A stretch of 64,000 nt of DNA, taken from NCBI RefSeq assembly GCF_021129235.1, contig NZ_JAJOMA010000025.1, forward strand, positions 46,084 through 110,083, read 5' to 3'. The stretch is from Kineosporia mesophila. Its GTDB lineage: Bacteria > Actinomycetota > Actinomycetes > Actinomycetales > Kineosporiaceae. The position numbers and the translations under genes were made by a program. Positions 54,727 to 63,775 of the stretch are shown here, in pieces. The notes below the pieces were generated by a model. The model worked only from the letters and a program-made list of their open reading frames with translations, was not told where the DNA came from and did no database searches. The first letter of the stretch is position 1. Each line of letters opens with the position of its first letter.

Positions 54727-55373
54727 CGCAGGATCACCGCCTTACGCTCGAGGTACTGCAGGATCAGACCGGCCGGGATCGTGATCAGCAGGAAGAAGAA
54801 GCCGATGCCCAGGTAGACCGCCGTCGGGTCCTGACCCCGGGAGCTGGTCAGCAGGATCGCGTTGCCGAGAAGGTCGCCGCTGACCCCGAAGGCACCGAGG
54901 ATGGCCGAGTTCTTGAACATCGCGATGATCACGCTGCCCACCGGCGGGATCGCGGTGCGGAACGCCTGCGGCAGGATGATCGAGCCCAGGTTCTGGGTGA
55001 AGGTGAGGCCGATGGCCCGGGCCGCCTCGGCCTGGCCGGCCGGGATGGCGTTGATGCCGGAGCGCAGTGCCTCGCAGACGAAGGCGGCCGTGTAGACGAT
55101 CAGGGCCGCGCAGCCGAAAACATAGTACGACTGGTTGATCCCGATCTCCGGCAGACCGAACGCGATGAAGAACAGCACGACGGTCAGCGGGCAGTTGCGC
55201 ACCAGGTTCACGTAGGTCGTGCCGACACCCCGCAACGGGGCGACGGGGGATACCCGGAAGCCGGCGATTACCGTGCCGAGGATCAGTGCCCCGATCAGGC
55301 AGATGATGCAGATCCCCAGGGTTTTCAGGAATCCCTGGAAGAACAGGTCCAAGTTGTCAGTGATGACGTTCAT
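54723..55373 (-). CDS. gluC: glutamate-type amino acid ABC transporter permease GluC
   Basis: A 216-residue HisM/GluC-type permease with five helices. Visible are FLKTLGICIICLIGALILGTVIAGFRV at the start of the fold and the EAA loop IPAGQAEAARAIGLTFTQNLGSIILPQAFRTAIPPVG. It forms a heterodimer with GluD. It starts at ATG 55373, 87 bp after gluB, and that gap contains a very stable hairpin (55415-55452) which should reduce its expression relative to the binding protein. It overlaps gluD by 4 bp. Confidence 0.93.
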   Translation of the reverse strand: MNVITDNLDLFFQGFLKTLGICIICLIGALILGTVIAGFRVSPVAPLRGVGTTYVNLVRNCPLTVVLFFIAFGLPEIGINQSYYVFGCAALIVYTAAFVCEALRSGINAIPAGQAEAARAIGLTFTQNLGSIILPQAFRTAIPPVGSVIIAMFKNSAILGAFGVSGDLLGNAILLTSSRGQDPTAVYLGIGFFFLLITIPAGLILQYLERKAVILR

Positions 55374-55414
55374 GACCAGCGACTCCAGTCAGGGGACGTG
55401 CGACGGGCGCCGTC

Positions 55415-55452
55415 GGGCCGGTACCGGGGCTGGCGGCCCCCGGTACCGGCCC
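55415..55452 (-). terminator. intra-operon hairpin between gluB and gluC
   Basis: Perfect 15-bp arms GGGCCGGTACCGGGG and complement with an 8-nt loop begin 8 bp after the gluB stop. There is no T-run. It fits a partial terminator or a 3'-end stabiliser that yields more gluB mRNA than gluCD mRNA, as expected for a binding protein needed in excess. Confidence 0.75.
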
Positions 55453-55460
55453 ACGAGCGA

Positions 55461-56381
55461 TCAGGCGCAGGCGTCGGCGGTGGGCAGGGTCGGAACCGTC
55501 GAGCCCTCGACCTTGCCGGCGGTCTCGGTCCAGGCCTCTTCGTAGTCGCCGTCCTGCGACGCCTTCTTCAGCGTGTCGACGATGTACTGGCAGAAAGCGG
55601 TGTCGCCCTTCTTGACGCCGATGCCGTACGGCTCCTTGGTGAAGGTGTCGCCGACCACCTTGAAGGCGCCGTCCGAGTCGCCGACCAGGCCGAGCAGGAT
55701 GACATTGTCGGTCGTGACCGCGTCCACCTGCTTGTTGCGCAGGGCGTCCGCGCACTTGCTGTAGACGTCGAAGGTGGTGAGCTGGCTCTTGCTCGCCAGG
55801 TACGAGCTGATGTTGTCGGCGGGGGTGGAACCGGCGACCGAGCAGACCTTGAGGTCGGCGTTCGTCTTGAAGCTCTCCGGTCCGGTGATCGCGCTGTCGT
55901 CGCTGCGGACCATGACCTGCTGGCCGGCCTCGTAGTACGGACCGGCGAACGTGATCCGCTTCTTGCGCTCGTCGTTGATCGTGTAGGTGGCGGCGACCAG
56001 GCTGACCTCGCCGTCCTCGATCTTGGTCTCGCGCACGGCCGAAGGGGTCTCGACCCAGGTGATGTTGTCGTCGTCGATGCCCAGGCCCTCGGCGATGATC
56101 TTGGCGATCTCGACGTCGAAACCCTCGGGTTCGCCGGACAGGCCCTTGAGACCGAAGCCGGGCTGGTCGAACTTGGTGCCGATGGTGATCTTGCCGGCCT
56201 TCTGCAGGGTCTCCATCGTCGTGCCGGCCTCGAAAGTGGCCTGGGTGGCCTCCGCGTCGCCGTCGTCGTCGCTGTCGCTACCCCCGCCGCAGGCGGTGAG
56301 GGCCAGGACGCCGACCGCGACCACGGCCGCGACCTTGGCGGTGCGCAGGCGGCGTGTGGAACGCAGGGTGCTGGTCTTCAT
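55461..56381 (-). CDS. gluB: glutamate-binding lipoprotein GluB
   Basis: The extracellular substrate-binding protein of the importer, anchored as a lipoprotein. Signal peptide: basic MKTSTLRSTRRLRTAK, hydrophobic core, lipobox ALTAC with Cys31, then an acidic Ser/Asp linker. The SBP_bac_3 fold (about 55-300) shows ITIGTKFDQPGFGLKGLSGEPEGFDVEIAKIIAEGLG, then RKKRITFAGPYYEAGQQVMV and VDAVTTDNVILLG. ATG 56381 is preferred; a TTG four codons upstream is another option. The ligand is assigned as glutamate/acidic amino acids by similarity to actinobacterial GluB; the true ligand could differ. Confidence 0.92.
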   Translation of the reverse strand: MKTSTLRSTRRLRTAKVAAVVAVGVLALTACGGGSDSDDDGDAEATQATFEAGTTMETLQKAGKITIGTKFDQPGFGLKGLSGEPEGFDVEIAKIIAEGLGIDDDNITWVETPSAVRETKIEDGEVSLVAATYTINDERKKRITFAGPYYEAGQQVMVRSDDSAITGPESFKTNADLKVCSVAGSTPADNISSYLASKSQLTTFDVYSKCADALRNKQVDAVTTDNVILLGLVGDSDGAFKVVGDTFTKEPYGIGVKKGDTAFCQYIVDTLKKASQDGDYEEAWTETAGKVEGSTVPTLPTADACA

Positions 56382-56417
56382 CGTGTGCGCCAATCTCTTG
56401 GTTGGTGTCGAAAATGC

Positions 56418-57224
<807 letters not shown>

Positions 57225-57308
57225 TGCTGATTCCTCCTCCTGCATGGTGTGTCTGGAAGGTAGGGAAGATGGGGGTACACCGAAAAGGTGAATTGAGGAT
57301 CCTCTGAG

Positions 57309-57329
57309 GTCACGTACTGATTACGTGAC
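57309..57329 (+). promoter_or_regulatory. operator-like palindrome between gluA and the response regulator
   Basis: GTCACGTA/CTGAT/TACGTGAC is a perfect inverted repeat with 8-bp arms and a 5-bp spacer. Just beside it lies GAGGATCCTC (57295-57304), another palindrome. In a 140-bp divergent gap this is a likely binding site for the neighbouring response regulator or another glu regulator. Confidence 0.6.
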
Positions 57330-57364
57330 TTCCACGAAACACCCGAAGGGGCGATGGTAGGTGG

Positions 57365-58162
57365 ATGCGTGTGCTTCTGGTTGAGGACGATGCGCGGCTC
57401 GGTGCCGCGTTGTCCGACGTGCTGCGGGTGCACGGCATGGAGGTCGAGCACGTGACCACCGCCCGTCAGGCCCTCGCGCGCCTGACGGCTCAGACCGAGG
57501 CGGTCGTGCTCGACCTCGGGCTGCCCGACCGGGACGGCTTCGAGGTGTGCAGCCGGATCCGCCGCACCCACGACGTACCGATCCTCATCGCCACGGCACG
57601 CTCCGACCTCACGGCCCGCGTGCACGGGCTCAACCTGGGCGCCGACGACTACCTGGTGAAGCCGTACGACGTGCGCGAGCTGCTGGCGCGCCTGCACGCG
57701 ATCGCCCGTCGGCACCGGCGCGAGCCGGCGGTGGCCGGGGTCGGGGCCCCGGGGGCCACGGGGGGCTCGGGGGTGGTGGATCCGGTGGCCTACGAGCCCG
57801 AATTGCGGACGATGCACACGACCGACGACGCGCAGCCGGCCGAGGAGACCCCGCCGCTGTCCGCGGAGGAGGTCGTCATCGACGTCAGTAGCCGCACGGT
57901 GGTCAGGGGAGGGAAGGCCATCGCCCTGACCCGCAAGGAGTTCGACCTGCTGGCGCTCCTGGCCCGGCACCCGGGTGTGGTGTTCCGGCGGGAACAGATC
58001 ATCAGCGAGGTCTGGCAGTCCACCTGGGACGGCCTGGGCCGCACGCTGGAGGTGCACGTGGCCGCGGTGCGGTCCAAGACCAAGTCACCGGGCCTGATCG
58101 AGACGGTGCGCGGGGTGGGCTACCGTCTGGCGATCGGTGCCGCGAGCAGCACCTGGTCCTGA
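57365..58162 (+). CDS. OmpR/PhoB family response regulator
   Basis: A 265-residue two-component regulator. The receiver domain (1-115) has the acidic pocket VEDD, phosphoacceptor Asp50 in VVLDLGLPDRDGF and Lys99 in DDYLVKPYD. A long Gly/Pro/Ala-rich linker (about 120-170) separates it from the winged-helix output domain (about 175-260: LTRKEFDLLALLARHPGVVFRREQIISEVW, then the recognition helix in RTLEVHVAAVRSK and wing GVGYRLA). The linker is longer than usual. It is divergent from gluA and followed by its kinase after about 60 bp. Control of gluABCD is a natural guess from position, unproven. Confidence 0.93.
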   Translation: MRVLLVEDDARLGAALSDVLRVHGMEVEHVTTARQALARLTAQTEAVVLDLGLPDRDGFEVCSRIRRTHDVPILIATARSDLTARVHGLNLGADDYLVKPYDVRELLARLHAIARRHRREPAVAGVGAPGATGGSGVVDPVAYEPELRTMHTTDDAQPAEETPPLSAEEVVIDVSSRTVVRGGKAIALTRKEFDLLALLARHPGVVFRREQIISEVWQSTWDGLGRTLEVHVAAVRSKTKSPGLIETVRGVGYRLAIGAASSTWS

Positions 58163-58225
58163 GCATCCGGCAAACATCTGGCGCAGCAAGGTTCTGGTCG
58201 TGATCATGCACAGCTCGGCTCCTCG

Positions 58226-59740
58226 ATGAGGACACGTCTCTCCGCTCTGCTGTTGTTGCTGATGGGTGTGGTGCTCGCATCCCTGGGGGTGCCGCTGATG
58301 ACCGGTATCGCCTCCGACGAGGCGCGGACCCTGCACACCGACCGGATGGCCGACCTGTCGTTGTTCGTCAGCACCGTGCCGTTCGCCCCGGACGCCGGTG
58401 ACGTCGAGGTACAGACCCTCGAGCGGGACCTGAACCGCTACGAGGAGCTCTACGGCATCTCGGTGACCGTGTACGACGCCGCCCGGCGGCCCCGGTTCAG
58501 CGGCCACGACGACCCCACCACCGCGCTGAACCCGGCGGAGGACGCCGCCCTCGACACGGCCCTGTCCGGCCGGCTCACCGAGGTGTGGGACCAGATCCAG
58601 CCCTGGGACGACGAGCCCCTGGTGGCCGCCCAGCCGGTGGTGCGCGACGGGGACGTCGTGGGTGCGGTGGTGAGCGTCTCGCCGGTGGACCGGGCCGCGA
58701 ACCGGGTACTGCAACGCTGGTCGATCCTGATCGCCCTGGAACTGGTCGCCATGATCGGGGCGGTTGCGCTGGCCGACCGGCTGGCCCGCCGGCTGCTCAA
58801 ACCGGTCGGGCGCCTGGACGAGGCCGCGCACCAGATCTCCGCCGGCGACCTCTCCGCCCGGGTGCCCACCGGCTCCGGCCCTCCGGAACTGCGCCGTCTG
58901 GAGACCTCCTTCAACGAGATGGCGGTGCACGTGCAGGGCGCCGTCGAGGCCCAGCGCGCCTTCGTCGCCGACGCCAGCCACCAGCTGCGCAACCCGCTCG
59001 CCGCGCTGCTCATGCGGCTGGAGGCGCTGAACCTGGCCGCCGGGATGCCCGGCACCTCACCGGCCCGGCAGACCGAGGCGATGGAACGGGCCCTGGCCGA
59101 CGGCAAGCACCTGGCCGGCACCCTCGACCGGATGCTCGCGCTCGCCACGGTCGAGAACGCCGGCGCCCCCGCCGTCCTGCTCGACGCCGCCGCGGTGGTG
59201 GACGAGCGGCTGGCCTTCTGGATGGTCGTCGCCGACCGTCGCGACATCCATCTGGTGCGGCGGGGAATCGCGCACGCCCGCGCCCAGCACGACGCCGGGG
59301 CCCTGGCGGGGGCGCTGGACGCCGTGCTCGACAACGCCCTCAAGTACTCACCGGAAGGTGGCACCGTCACGGTCGACGTGCGTCCTGTGGCCCTGTTCCC
59401 CCCGACTCCTCCAGAACCGCCGCCGGTCCCGCTCGCCGGGCCCGGTTCGTCCTCTGTTCTGGCGCTGGTGACCGACCCCCCGAACCCACCGCGACCGGTG
59501 GACGACGGGGTGCTGGTGACGGTGACCGACGACGGACCCGGGGTGGCGGCCGAGGATCTGCCCCGGGTGTCGGACCGGTTCTGGCGCTCGCAGGACGCCG
59601 GGCAGGAGGGCACCGGGCTGGGCATGTCGATCGCGAAGACACTGGTGGAACGCCATCACGGCACGATGGAGGTGGACACGGGGGAGGAGGGCGGCCTGCG
59701 CGTGACGCTCTGGCTGCCGCCGGTGCCCGGACCCCGCTGA
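58226..59740 (+). CDS. sensor histidine kinase
   Basis: A 504-residue membrane kinase, partner of the preceding response regulator. The first membrane helix is at about 5-27, an extracytoplasmic sensor domain at about 28-163, and the second helix is ILIALELVAMIGAVALA (167-183). A HAMP domain (about 184-240) precedes the H-box ADASHQLRNPLAALLMRLEAL with phosphorylated His252. The ATPase has the N-box DAVLDNALKYSPEGG, a Pro-rich insertion, VTDDGPGV and GTGLGMSIAKTLVERHHG. The ATG is preceded by a stray CGTGATCATGCA core of the repeat family. The gene may sense through the TAXI binding protein encoded convergently next door. Confidence 0.93.
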   Translation: MRTRLSALLLLLMGVVLASLGVPLMTGIASDEARTLHTDRMADLSLFVSTVPFAPDAGDVEVQTLERDLNRYEELYGISVTVYDAARRPRFSGHDDPTTALNPAEDAALDTALSGRLTEVWDQIQPWDDEPLVAAQPVVRDGDVVGAVVSVSPVDRAANRVLQRWSILIALELVAMIGAVALADRLARRLLKPVGRLDEAAHQISAGDLSARVPTGSGPPELRRLETSFNEMAVHVQGAVEAQRAFVADASHQLRNPLAALLMRLEALNLAAGMPGTSPARQTEAMERALADGKHLAGTLDRMLALATVENAGAPAVLLDAAAVVDERLAFWMVVADRRDIHLVRRGIAHARAQHDAGALAGALDAVLDNALKYSPEGGTVTVDVRPVALFPPTPPEPPPVPLAGPGSSSVLALVTDPPNPPRPVDDGVLVTVTDDGPGVAAEDLPRVSDRFWRSQDAGQEGTGLGMSIAKTLVERHHGTMEVDTGEEGGLRVTLWLPPVPGPR

Positions 59741-59746
59741 GACCGG

Positions 59747-60712
59747 CTAGAGCTTCTGCCGTCGGTAGTACGCGACCGCCGCCGGGTGCAGATCCAGCCT
59801 CCCGGTGAGGATGGCCGAGCGTAGATCGGTCTGGTTCGCCGCCGGGGCCGCCCGCGCGATCGCCTCCCGGTGCTCGAAGATCGTCGAGATCACCGCCGTG
59901 ACCAGGTCGTCGTCCGCGTCCGCCCGGGCCACCAGCATGTTGGCCAGGGCGAGCGTGTCGACCTGCTCGGAGATGCCGTAGCGACCGGGCGGGATCGCCG
60001 CGGGCCGGTAGACGGAGCCGTACGTGGCCCGCATCCGGCGCGGCAGGTCGTCCAGTCCGATCAGGCGCAACGGGGTGGTGCGCCGGGCGTTCTCGACCGC
60101 AGTCGTGGGCACACCGCCCGACCAGAACACCGCGTCCACCTCCCCGTCGCGCAGGGCGCCCAGACCGTCGACGATCCCCAGCCCTTTCTCCTTCACCGTG
60201 ATCCCCGCCAGCCCGAGCAGCCGCCGCGCGATCAGTGCCGTGCCCGAGCCCGGGTCACCGACGGCCACCTTCTTCCCGGCCAGGTCCGAGAACGTCCGCA
60301 ACGACGATCCGGCGGGCACGACCACGTGGTAGTAGTCGTCGTAGATCCGGGCGATCGCCCGCAGCGGCACATCATTGCTCACGTCGTCGGCGGCCCCCAC
60401 CCCGTTGCGGTTCTCGGCCGCGTCCCCCGCGCTCACCGCCAGATCGGCCGTGCCCGCACTGAGCCGGGACAGGTTCTCGATGCTGCCCGACGAGGGCAGC
60501 ACCACCACGTCCAGCGAGGGGTGCGCCTTCTTCAGCTGCTCCTTCAGCGCCGTCGCCCAGGCGTAGTAGACACCGGCCGTGGTGCCCGCGGTGATCACGA
60601 TCCGGTCGGCGACCGGCTCACCGTCGCTGCGGGCCTGCTCACTGCCGGACGCCGAACAGGCCAGGGGCAGCACGAGGAGCACCGCGAGAACGAGTGCCCG
60701 GGCCTGCCGCAT
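59747..60712 (-). CDS. TAXI family TRAP-type solute-binding lipoprotein
   Basis: A 321-residue extracellular binding protein. Signal peptide with lipobox LPLACS (Cys19). The TAXI fold is recognised from ITAGTTAGVYYAWATALKEQLKKAHPSLDVVVLPSSGSIENLSRLSAGTADLAV, GKKVAVGDPGSGTALIARRLL and DAVFWSGGVPTTAV. TAXI proteins bind small carboxylates and usually feed TRAP membrane subunits, but none is encoded here. Next to a two-component system, such orphan binding proteins can serve as accessory sensors. It is convergent with the kinase gene, 6 bp apart, and divergent from an MFS gene. Confidence 0.9.
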   Translation of the reverse strand: MRQARALVLAVLLVLPLACSASGSEQARSDGEPVADRIVITAGTTAGVYYAWATALKEQLKKAHPSLDVVVLPSSGSIENLSRLSAGTADLAVSAGDAAENRNGVGAADDVSNDVPLRAIARIYDDYYHVVVPAGSSLRTFSDLAGKKVAVGDPGSGTALIARRLLGLAGITVKEKGLGIVDGLGALRDGEVDAVFWSGGVPTTAVENARRTTPLRLIGLDDLPRRMRATYGSVYRPAAIPPGRYGISEQVDTLALANMLVARADADDDLVTAVISTIFEHREAIARAAPAANQTDLRSAILTGRLDLHPAAVAYYRRQKL

Positions 60713-60907
60713 CGCCCCACCATGCCTGATCCCCTCAGCGTGGATCCACCTCGCAATCCGCCCGAAACATCTGGCACGCCGAACGGGGCGAGCATCCGGT
60801 GCGGTACAACATGGGGGTACGGGCCGGGGACGTCTTGTCGTTCCGGTCGTGTGCCGTGGGGACGACGGGAACACCGGCCTCCGGTCCCACTGAAGGAAAC
60901 GCGTCCC

Positions 60908-62206
60908 GTGAGCACCAGCCGGGCCTGGTTCGTCTGGTCCCTCGGCGTCATGGCCTACATCCTGGCCATCACCAGCCGCTCGTCCCTGTCCGCCGTCGCG
61001 GTCGAGACCTCCGACCGGTTCGGCGTAGCGGCCGCCACCCTCTCCACGTTCGCCGTGCTCCAGCTCGGCGTCTACGGCGCCATGCAACTGCCCGTCGGGG
61101 TGATCCTCGACCGGGCCGGCCCGCGCCGGGTCCTCACGGTCGGCCTCCTCGTGATGGCCTCCGGTCAGGCGCTGCTGGCCCTGACCGAGAGCGTGCCCGG
61201 GGCCTTCGCCGCCCGGATCCTGGTCGGGGCCGGCGACGCCACCGTCTTCGTCTCCGTGGTCCGGCTGATCATCGCCTGGTTCCCACCCTCCAGTGCGCCC
61301 CTGCTCACCCAGGTCACCGGGCTGGTCGCCCAGTCCGGGCAGATCATCAGCGTGGTCCCCTTCCTGGCCCTGGTCCACGCCCGCGGCTGGTCCTTCGCCT
61401 TCCTCGGCCTCGCCGCGCTCCTGCTGGTCTCCGCGCTCGCGGTGGGCCTGAGCGTGCGCAACGAGCCGCCTGGAAGGGTTGTGACCGACCTGCCTCCCAG
61501 CCCGGGTGTCCGCCACCAGCTGCGGGAGGTGTGGAGCAACCCGGGCACGCGCCTGGGTTTCTGGACCCACTTCGTCACCCCGCCCGCCGGTAACGTCTTC
61601 GCGCTGCTCTGGGGATTTCCCTACCTGACGGAGGGGGAGGGCCAGTCCACCGGCCGGGCCCAGGCGCTGCTCACGCTCTACGTGCTGGCCAACGCCGCCA
61701 CCGGACTCCTGGTCGGCCGGTTCGTGGGCCGACACCCGCTGCGCCGGTCGTGGGCGGTGCTGAGCATCGTCGGTGGGCAGGCGGTCATGCTGGCCGCGGT
61801 GCTGGCGCACCCGGGGGCGTCGCCGATGTGGCTGCTCGTCCTGCTGGTGGTCAGCATGGGTGCCGGCGGCCCGGGTTCGCTGGTGGGTCTCGACTTCGCC
61901 CGCACGTCCAACCCTCCGCATCTGATCAGCAGTGCCACCGGCATCGCCAACAGCGCCGGGTTCTTCGCCTCGCTGCTGGCCCTGCTGATGATCGGGACGC
62001 TGCTGGACGTTCAGGGTGCGGGTACCCCCGCGACCTATGACCTGGGTGCCTTCCGGGTCGCGTTCTGCAGCTTCTACCTGCTCTGGCTCGCCGGGGTGAC
62101 CGGGGTCCTGCACAACCGTCGCGGCCTGCGCCGGCTGATGGCGCAGGAGGGTGTGGTCGTGCCCCCGCTGCGGGATGTCCTGAACCGTTACCCCCGCGGC
62201 CGGTAG
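60908..62206 (+). CDS. MFS transporter
   Basis: A 432-residue transporter with 12 hydrophobic helices. RAWFVWSLGVMAYILAITSRSSLSAVAVETSDRFGVAAATLSTFAVLQLGVYGAMQLPVGVILDRAGPRR covers the first helices and the conserved MFS loop (G-x-x-x-D-R-x-G-x-R type). The halves are joined by a cytoplasmic loop near 195-225. It is most like the oxalate/nitrate/sugar-phosphate-like MFS group, with no assignable substrate. GTG 60908 follows AAGGAA. It lies between the TAXI protein (divergent) and miaB (same direction, 42 bp), and the TAXI-MFS neighbourhood could mean a shared carboxylate substrate. Confidence 0.88.
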   Translation: MSTSRAWFVWSLGVMAYILAITSRSSLSAVAVETSDRFGVAAATLSTFAVLQLGVYGAMQLPVGVILDRAGPRRVLTVGLLVMASGQALLALTESVPGAFAARILVGAGDATVFVSVVRLIIAWFPPSSAPLLTQVTGLVAQSGQIISVVPFLALVHARGWSFAFLGLAALLLVSALAVGLSVRNEPPGRVVTDLPPSPGVRHQLREVWSNPGTRLGFWTHFVTPPAGNVFALLWGFPYLTEGEGQSTGRAQALLTLYVLANAATGLLVGRFVGRHPLRRSWAVLSIVGGQAVMLAAVLAHPGASPMWLLVLLVVSMGAGGPGSLVGLDFARTSNPPHLISSATGIANSAGFFASLLALLMIGTLLDVQGAGTPATYDLGAFRVAFCSFYLLWLAGVTGVLHNRRGLRRLMAQEGVVVPPLRDVLNRYPRGR

Positions 62207-62248
62207 TGGAACTCACCCGTCATCCTGGCGTCGTAGAGTTGACCTGCT

Positions 62249-63775
62249 ATGACGACGATCGAACACGAGACCCCCGCGTCCGCTGAAGACACCACGACGC
62301 GTACCTATGAGGTGCGCACGTTCGGTTGTCAGATGAACGTGCACGACTCGGAGCGGCTGTCCGGCCTGCTGGACGCCGCCGGGTACGTCCCCGTCGAACC
62401 CGGGGGAGAGGGCGCCGACCTGGTCGTCTTCAACACCTGCGCGGTTCGCGAGAACGCCGACAACAAGCTCTACGGCAACCTGGGCCAGCTGGCTCCGGTG
62501 AAGGCCGGCAAGCCCGGCATGCAGATCGCGGTCGGTGGCTGTCTGGCGCAGAAAGACCGCGACACGATCGTGAAGAAGGCTCCCTGGGTGGATGTCGTCT
62601 TCGGCACCCACAACATCGGGTCGCTGCCGGTGCTGCTCGAGCGGGCCCGGCACAACGAGTCGGCCCAGGTCGAGATCCTGGAGTCACTCGAGGTCTTCCC
62701 CTCGACCCTGCCCACCCGGCGCGAGTCGGCCGCGGCGGCCTGGGTGTCGATCAGCGTCGGCTGCAACAACACCTGCACCTTCTGCATTGTGCCCTCGCTG
62801 CGTGGCAAGGAGCGCGACCGGCGTCCGGGCGAGATCCTGGCCGAGGTCGAGGCGCTGGTCGCCGAGGGCGTGGTCGAGGTGACACTGCTCGGGCAGAACG
62901 TGAACACCTACGGCGTGGAGTTCGGTGACAAGGGAGCCTTCGCGGCGCTGCTGCGGGCCTGCGGTGCGATCGAGGGGCTGGAGCGGGTGCGCTTCACCAG
63001 CCCGCACCCGGCCGCGTTCACCGACGATGTCATCGACGCGATGGCGCAGACCCCCAACGTGATGCCTCAGCTACACATGCCGCTGCAGTCGGGCTCCGAC
63101 CGCATGCTCAAGGAGATGCGGCGGTCGTACCGGTCGAGGAAGTTCCTCGGCATCCTCGAGCGGGTGCGCGAGCAGATCCCGCACGCGGCGATCTCGACGG
63201 ACATCATCGTCGGTTTCCCCGGGGAGACCGAGGAAGACTTCCAGGGCACGCTCGACGTGGTCGAACAGGCCCGTTTCGCACAGGCTTTCACCTTCCAGTA
63301 CTCGCAGCGCCCGGGTACCCCGGCCGCCACCCTGCCCGACCAGCTCCCGAAGCAGGTCGTGCAGGAGAGGTACGAGCGGCTGCTCAAGCTCCAGGAAGAG
63401 ATCTCCTGGCAGGAGAACCGCAAGCTGGAGGGGCGGGTGCTCGAGCTCCTGGTGATGGAGAGCAAGGGGCGGAAGGACGGCGCCACCACGCGCCTGTCCG
63501 GCCGCGCCCCCGACAACCGGCTCGTGCACTTCACCGTGCCCGAGGGCGGCGAGACGCCGCGCCCGGGTGACTTCGTGTCGGTCCGCATCTCCTACGGGGC
63601 CCCGCACCACCTGGTCGCCGACGACTCGGGTGAGGCCTACCGGGTGCGTCGGAGCCGATCAGGGGACGCGTGGGAGCGCCGTCAGATCGATGCGTGCGGT
63701 CCGTCGCCGGCGGCCTCCGCGGGTAGCGGCCCGCGTCCCGTCTCGCTCGGCGTCCCGGTGCTCCGCCGCGACTGA
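62249..63775 (+). CDS. miaB: tRNA-2-methylthio-N6-dimethylallyladenosine synthase MiaB
   Basis: MiaB is a radical-SAM methylthiotransferase that thiomethylates i6A37 in tRNAs reading UNN codons. The 508-residue protein has the N-terminal cluster cysteines C27, C64 and C98, the radical-SAM motif C172/C176/C179 (GCNNTCTFC), [12 protein letters not shown], and a C-terminal TRAM domain (about 395-465). The last 45 residues are an Arg/Ser/Pro-rich extension beyond the domain. A TAGAGT -10-like element (62234-62239) lies 9 bp before ATG 62249, so the transcript may have almost no leader. It is the paralogue of RimO at 28348. In Streptomyces too it follows the glu-two-component block. Confidence 0.95.
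   Translation: MTTIEHETPASAEDTTTRTYEVRTFGCQMNVHDSERLSGLLDAAGYVPVEPGGEGADLVVFNTCAVRENADNKLYGNLGQLAPVKAGKPGMQIAVGGCLAQKDRDTIVKKAPWVDVVFGTHNIGSLPVLLERARHNESAQVEILESLEVFPSTLPTRRESAAAAWVSISVGCNNTCTFCIVPSLRGKERDRRPGEILAEVEALVAEGVVEVTLLGQNVNTYGVEFGDKGAFAALLRACGAIEGLERVRFTSPHPAAFTDDVIDAMAQTPNVMPQLHMPLQSGSDRMLKEMRRSYRSRKFLGILERVREQIPHAAISTDIIVGFPGETEEDFQGTLDVVEQARFAQAFTFQYSQRPGTPAATLPDQLPKQVVQERYERLLKLQEEISWQENRKLEGRVLELLVMESKGRKDGATTRLSGRAPDNRLVHFTVPEGGETPRPGDFVSVRISYGAPHHLVADDSGEAYRVRRSRSGDAWERRQIDACGPSPAASAGSGPRPVSLGVPVLRRD

Noticed and set aside
58190..58215. Another palindromic-element copy before the histidine kinase
   Set aside because: Only the single core CGTGATCATGCA is present; no inverted partner lies within 150 bp, so it is noted but not counted as a copy.
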